A stretch of 18,014 nt of DNA from JAZNGX01 sp045576675 (GTDB lineage Bacteria; Bacillota; Clostridia; Monoglobales; Firm-18), in assembly GCA_045576675.1 (NCBI GenBank), contig JAZNGX010000185.1:1-18014 (forward strand). Direction: 5' to 3'. Below, piece by piece: positions 14,841 through 18,014 of the stretch; within the stretch, counting starts at the first letter, position 1; each line of letters opens with the position of its first letter. The notes beneath the pieces were generated by a model. That model had not been told where the DNA came from, did no database searches, and saw nothing but the letters and a program-made list of their open reading frames with translations. The position numbers were made by a program, and so were the translations under genes.

Positions 14841-17024
14841 ATGTCGATTATATATGATGAAACAAACAAAGTTTTTAACATTTCAACCAACAACACAAGT
14901 TATCTGTGCAAAGTTACAGATGATGGTGTTTTATTGCATATTTATTATGGCAAGAAAATAAAAGAATTAAAATCGTTAAGCGGTATTATAGACTTTAAAG
15001 AATATGCATTTTCTGCAACAGATATTTTTAACCCTGCCGGCAGTACAGATACATTGCCGCAGGAATACCCTTGTTACGGAAGCGTTGATTTAAGAACACC
15101 TGCGTATAATGCAGTTTACGAAGACGGCAGCTCTGTAACCATTCTCAGATATAAAGAACATAAAATAACAAACGGAAAACCAAAGCTTTTGGGGTTACCT
15201 GCTACTTATACTGAAAATGACAACGAAGCACAAACTCTTATAATCACAATGAACGACAGTTTGAAAAACGTTGATGTCAATTTATATTATACTGCGTTTG
15301 CAGAACACGACGCTATAGCAAAGCATATTGAAATTGTAAACAACAGTGACGAAGCGTATTCTATTACCTCTGCATTAAGCAGCTGTATTGACATTTCGGG
15401 TGCAGATTTTGACTTTGTACATCTTCAGGGTGCCTGGGCAAGAGAACGCCACATACAAAAAGTGCCGCTGATTAATGGAAGCGTTTCTATTGACAGCAAG
15501 CGTGGTTCAAGCAGTCATCACCACAATCCGTTTTTTGCCCTTGCTTCAAAAAACGCTGACGAAGAAACAGGTGAAGTATACGGATTCAATTTAATATACA
15601 GTGGCAATTTTGTCGCAGGAGTTGAAGTAAATGCATATAATACTGCAAGAGCATATATTGGAATTAACCCATTTAACTTTAGCTGGCAGTTAAATGCGGG
15701 TGAGAAATTTGTTACACCTGAAGCTGTGCTTGTATATTCCGACAGCGGCTATGGAAAAATGTCAAGAACGTATCACAAGCTTTATCGAACACGTCTTGCA
15801 CGAGGTAAATTCCGTGATTCAAAGCGTCCTGTACTTATAAACAACTGGGAAGCAACATATTTTAATTTTAACGAAGAGAAAATAATTAATATTGCCAAAA
15901 AAGCAAAAGAAGTTGGCGTTGAGCTTATGGTGCTTGATGATGGCTGGTTTGGTAAGCGTGACACAGACAACTGTTCACTTGGTGACTGGGTCGTTGACAA
16001 AAACAAGCTGCCTGACGGATTAGATAGTCTTGCACGAAAAATTAATGACCTTGGTATGAAGTTTGGTTTATGGTTTGAGCCTGAAATGGTTTCACCTGAC
16101 AGCGACTTATACAGAGCACATCCAGACTGGTGTATTCACGTTAAAGACAGAACAAGAAATATATCAAGAAATCAGTTGATACTTGATTTATCACGCGATG
16201 ATGTTTGTGATTACATAATCAATGCAATTTCAACTGTATTAAGTTCTGCCCCAATCTCATACGTTAAGTGGGATATGAACAGAAATATGTCAGAAGTCGG
16301 TTCTGCATTACTTCCGCCGAACCAGCAAAGAGAAGTTACGCACAGATATTTTCTTGGCTTATACAAGGTTTTAGAGGCGATAACAGGCAAATTTCCTGAC
16401 ATATTGTTCGAGAGTTGTTCAGGTGGTGGCGGCAGATTTGACGGTGGTATGATGCACTATATGCCGCAATGCTGGACAAGTGATAACACTGATGCTGTTG
16501 AACGTCTGTACATCCAGTATGGCACAAGTATGGTTTACCCTGTTTCTTCTATGGGTGCACACGTTTCTGCAGTACCAAATCATCAGACAGGCAGAACCAC
16601 AGATATTAAAATGCGTGGCGATGTTGCTACCTTCGGCAGATTTGGTTATGAACTTGACCTTGCAACCTTAACAGACAAAGAACTTGAAACTGTTAAAGAA
16701 CAAATTGAGCGTTATCACGAGCTTGAAGATGCTATACACCACAGCGATATGTACAGATTAAAATCACCATTTGACGGCAATGCAGTAAGCTGGGAATTTG
16801 TATCTGATGACAGAAACACTGTAATACTTGCAGCATACACAATAATGTGCAGTGTTCAGGGTGCAACACATAAAATTAAGTTACAAGGTCTGGATCCGGA
16901 TGCAAAATATCAGAATACCAACAGTGGTATATTGTACGGCGGTGACGTACTAATGAATATTGGTATTAATTACAATACAGATAGAGATTTCAAAAGCGAT
17001 ATAGTAGTTTTCAAAAAGCAGTAA
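14841..17024 (+). CDS. Alpha-galactosidase, GH36
   Basis: 727 aa, the usual size of tetrameric bacterial GH36 (AgaA/RafA/MelA-type) enzymes that release terminal alpha-1,6-galactose from melibiose, raffinose and related sugars. An N-terminal beta-supersandwich spans about 1-320. The catalytic barrel follows, with NNWEATYF (334-341), VLDDGWFGKRD, GLWFEPEMVSPDSDL, the nucleophile Asp478 in YVKWDMNR, SCSGGGGRFD (525-534), and the acid/base Asp548 in WTSDNTDAVER. A C-terminal beta-domain ends the chain. There is no signal peptide, so it acts on imported oligosaccharides. It has its own promoter and terminator and no transport partner in the window. Confidence 0.96.
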   Translation: MSIIYDETNKVFNISTNNTSYLCKVTDDGVLLHIYYGKKIKELKSLSGIIDFKEYAFSATDIFNPAGSTDTLPQEYPCYGSVDLRTPAYNAVYEDGSSVTILRYKEHKITNGKPKLLGLPATYTENDNEAQTLIITMNDSLKNVDVNLYYTAFAEHDAIAKHIEIVNNSDEAYSITSALSSCIDISGADFDFVHLQGAWARERHIQKVPLINGSVSIDSKRGSSSHHHNPFFALASKNADEETGEVYGFNLIYSGNFVAGVEVNAYNTARAYIGINPFNFSWQLNAGEKFVTPEAVLVYSDSGYGKMSRTYHKLYRTRLARGKFRDSKRPVLINNWEATYFNFNEEKIINIAKKAKEVGVELMVLDDGWFGKRDTDNCSLGDWVVDKNKLPDGLDSLARKINDLGMKFGLWFEPEMVSPDSDLYRAHPDWCIHVKDRTRNISRNQLILDLSRDDVCDYIINAISTVLSSAPISYVKWDMNRNMSEVGSALLPPNQQREVTHRYFLGLYKVLEAITGKFPDILFESCSGGGGRFDGGMMHYMPQCWTSDNTDAVERLYIQYGTSMVYPVSSMGAHVSAVPNHQTGRTTDIKMRGDVATFGRFGYELDLATLTDKELETVKEQIERYHELEDAIHHSDMYRLKSPFDGNAVSWEFVSDDRNTVILAAYTIMCSVQGATHKIKLQGLDPDAKYQNTNSGILYGGDVLMNIGINYNTDRDFKSDIVVFKKQ

Positions 17025-17030
17025 AGGTGA

Positions 17031-17066
17031 AACAACATCGGCTGACACCAGCCGGTGTTGTTTTTT
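17031..17066 (+). terminator. Intrinsic terminator of the alpha-galactosidase
   Basis: AACAACATCGGCT (17031-17043) pairs with AGCCGGTGTTGTT (17050-17062) with one G-U pair and a 6-nt loop, and runs into TTTTTT (17061-17066). It begins 6 nt after the stop codon. The next stretch (17067-17198) is very AT-rich and shows no gene; its 3' part may serve as an UP element for the tRNA promoter. Confidence 0.9.
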
Positions 17067-17198
17067 CTATTATTAATAAAAAAGAGCTTAAAATAAAAAC
17101 TAATCAACAATACAAAAGGTATTTCTGCTAATAAAAATGTGAATAATTTTATTTTTTTTGTAAATATTATTAAAAGTTAGTTTTTTTTAAAAAAACTC

Positions 17199-17227
17199 TT
17201 GACAAAACCACCTTTTGCCATTATAAT
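17199..17227 (+). promoter_or_regulatory. Consensus promoter of the tRNA cluster
   Basis: A perfect TTGACA (17199-17204) and a perfect TATAAT (17222-17227) are separated by 17 bp, as expected for stable RNA genes. The upstream region is rich in A and T tracts. The leader before the first tRNA carries a small hairpin: CACC (17247-17250) with GGTG (17271-17274), and GTTC (17254-17257) with GAAC (17267-17270). Confidence 0.85.
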
Positions 17228-17280
17228 AGTAAGAGCCGTGTGAGAACACCATAGTTCGCTTGAAATGAACGGTGCAAAAT

Positions 17281-17354
17281 GCGGGTGTAGTTCAATGGTA
17301 GAATCTCAGCCTTCCAAGCTGATTGTGTGGGTTCGATTCCCATCACCCGCTCCA
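17281..17354 (+). tRNA. tRNA-Gly (anticodon TCC)
   Basis: The acceptor stem GCGGGTG pairs with CACCCGC, followed by T and an encoded CCA. The D arm is GTAGTTCAATGGTAGAA, the anticodon loop reads CTTCCAA, and the T loop is GTTCGATTC. First gene of a five-tRNA transcript. Confidence 0.97.
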
Positions 17355-17384
17355 TTGCAATTTAGGTGATGCATTTTAAAATTT

Positions 17385-17461
<77 letters not shown>

Positions 17462-17476
17462 CACACACTATTCTAT

Positions 17477-17554
17477 GGTGGGTATAGCTCAGTTGGTTAG
17501 AGCGCTAGATTGTGGCTCTAGAGGCCGACGGTTCGAATCCGTCTATCCACCCCA
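17477..17554 (+). tRNA. tRNA-His (anticodon GTG)
   Basis: The acceptor stem GTGGGTA pairs with TATCCAC. An extra encoded G at 17477 (position -1) faces C73 (17551), the identity mark of tRNA-His. The anticodon stem CTAGA/TCTAG holds TTGTGGC, and CCA is encoded. Confidence 0.97.
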
Positions 17555-17558
17555 TCAT

Positions 17559-17634
17559 TGGGCTGTCGCCAAGTCGGTAAGGCACCAGATTTTGATTCTG
17601 GCATGCGTTGGTTCGAGTCCAGCCAGCCCAGCCA
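17559..17634 (+). tRNA. tRNA-Gln (anticodon TTG)
   Basis: The acceptor stem TGGGCTG pairs with CAGCCCA, then G and an encoded CCA. The anticodon stem CCAGA/TCTGG encloses TTTTGAT. Only four bases separate it from the preceding tRNA, showing a polycistronic precursor. Confidence 0.97.
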
Positions 17635-17655
17635 AATCTTTTTAAAAATTAATAT

Positions 17656-17731
17656 GACCCATTAGCTCAGTCGGCAGAGCACTTGACTTTTAATCAAGGT
17701 GTCCGGAGTTCGAATCTCCGATGGGTCACCA
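17656..17731 (+). tRNA. tRNA-Lys (anticodon TTT)
   Basis: The acceptor stem GACCCAT pairs with ATGGGTC, then A and an encoded CCA. The anticodon stem CTTGA/TCAAG encloses CTTTTAA. Last gene of the cluster. Confidence 0.97.
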
Positions 17732-17734
17732 TAG

Positions 17735-17778
17735 AAACCGAATGATTTAGATGACAGTCTGGATTGTTCGGTTTTTTT
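17735..17778 (+). terminator. Intrinsic terminator of the tRNA operon
   Basis: AAACCGAATGATTTAGA (17735-17751) pairs with 17758-17774 over 17 positions with four G-U pairs and a 6-nt loop (TGACAG), followed by a T-run to 17778. It starts 4 nt after the CCA of tRNA-Lys. Confidence 0.85.
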
Positions 17779-17787
17779 GTTATAATA

Positions 17788-17816
17788 TTGAATTTTGTTA
17801 AAAAATATGATATAAT
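17788..17816 (+). promoter_or_regulatory. Promoter of the gene at the right edge
   Basis: TTGAAT (17788-17793) and TATAAT (17811-17816) are 17 bp apart, just after the tRNA terminator and about 35-55 nt before the start codons of the next frame. Confidence 0.6.
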
Positions 17817-17852
17817 TAATTCAAGCATATTTTTAATCTGGTGAAAGAATCA

Positions 17853-18014
17853 ATGAAGGAGACATGTATTAATATGGTAGTAACGATTTTATCGCATATT
17901 ATTGCGGCTTTATATCTTCAAAAACAAAAATATAAAAAATTAGTTACGGCTTGTCTTTGGGTTGCATATGCAATTTTTGCTGTATGTATTATGGCATTTC
18001 AAGAAAACGTGATG
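17853..18014 (+). CDS. Partial membrane protein, cut by the window edge
   Basis: The frame is open from ATG 17853 (or ATG 17874) to the end of the window, giving 54 or 47 residues. The product has two hydrophobic stretches (MVVTILSHIIAALYL and LVTACLWVAYAIFAVCIMAF) split by a lysine-rich turn (QKQKYKK), so it begins as a membrane protein. Such an N-terminus occurs in AgrC/GHKL-type sensor kinases, but too little is present to decide. GGTGA precedes the first ATG at about 8-nt spacing; AAGGAG precedes the second at 12 nt. Confidence 0.55.
   Translation, partial: MKETCINMVVTILSHIIAALYLQKQKYKKLVTACLWVAYAIFAVCIMAFQENVM

Overview
The window looks like chromosome of a low-GC, spore-forming Clostridia member, probably an uncultured gut-type Oscillospirales or relative. 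The evidence is the AT-rich composition, strong AGGAGG/GAGGTG ribosome binding sites, TTGACA/TATAAT promoters, and a block of genes known from endospore formers (yqfC, yqfD, phoH, ybeY, era, yqzL, ylbJ). The taxonomic placement is inferred from gene content, not from a marker alignment.

Layout. (1) Positions 200-1385, minus strand: a dihydrodipicolinate synthase/N-acetylneuraminate lyase family aldolase, preceded by a leader of about 190 nt. The leader holds a 17-codon mini-ORF with an ideal Shine-Dalgarno and several strong hairpins, one of which covers the aldolase translation start. (2) Positions 1484-9523, plus strand: a tight four-gene operon read away from the aldolase. It encodes a secreted protein with S-layer homology repeats and a DUF4874/DUF4832-like (beta/alpha)8 region, a DUF5107-like mutarotase-fold protein with TPR-type repeats, and two cytoplasmic tandem paralogues of the DUF4832-like fold. 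All three DUF4832-like proteins keep an NP-[HY]-KG-[WF] motif and two glutamates placed like a retaining glycosidase pair. I read this as an uncharacterised glycan or glycoside utilisation system; no transporter or regulator is in the window. (3) A 14-bp hairpin at 9593-9633 is a bidirectional terminator between this operon and the next, convergent one. (4) Positions 9659-13624, minus strand: yqfC-yqfD-phoH-ybeY-era-yqzL, a compacted version of the Bacillus block, with genes abutting or overlapping and several GTG/TTG starts. (5) Positions 13687-14784, plus strand: ylbJ, divergent from yqfC across a 62-bp gap with a perfect 16-bp palindrome. (6) Positions 14841-17024: a cytoplasmic GH36 alpha-galactosidase with its own promoter and terminator. 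(7) Positions 17199-17778: a consensus promoter, five tRNA genes (Gly-Arg-His-Gln-Lys, each with encoded CCA) and a terminator. (8) From 17788: a promoter and the 5' end of a membrane-protein gene cut by the window edge.

How the parts may work together: the surface protein could bind or cut a glycan at the cell wall. The cytoplasmic DUF5107 and DUF4832-like proteins could process imported fragments, and the divergent aldolase could split a keto-acid product. This chain is inferred from neighbourhood and fold resemblance; no substrate can be read from the sequence. The alpha-galactosidase is a separate unit and may be unrelated.
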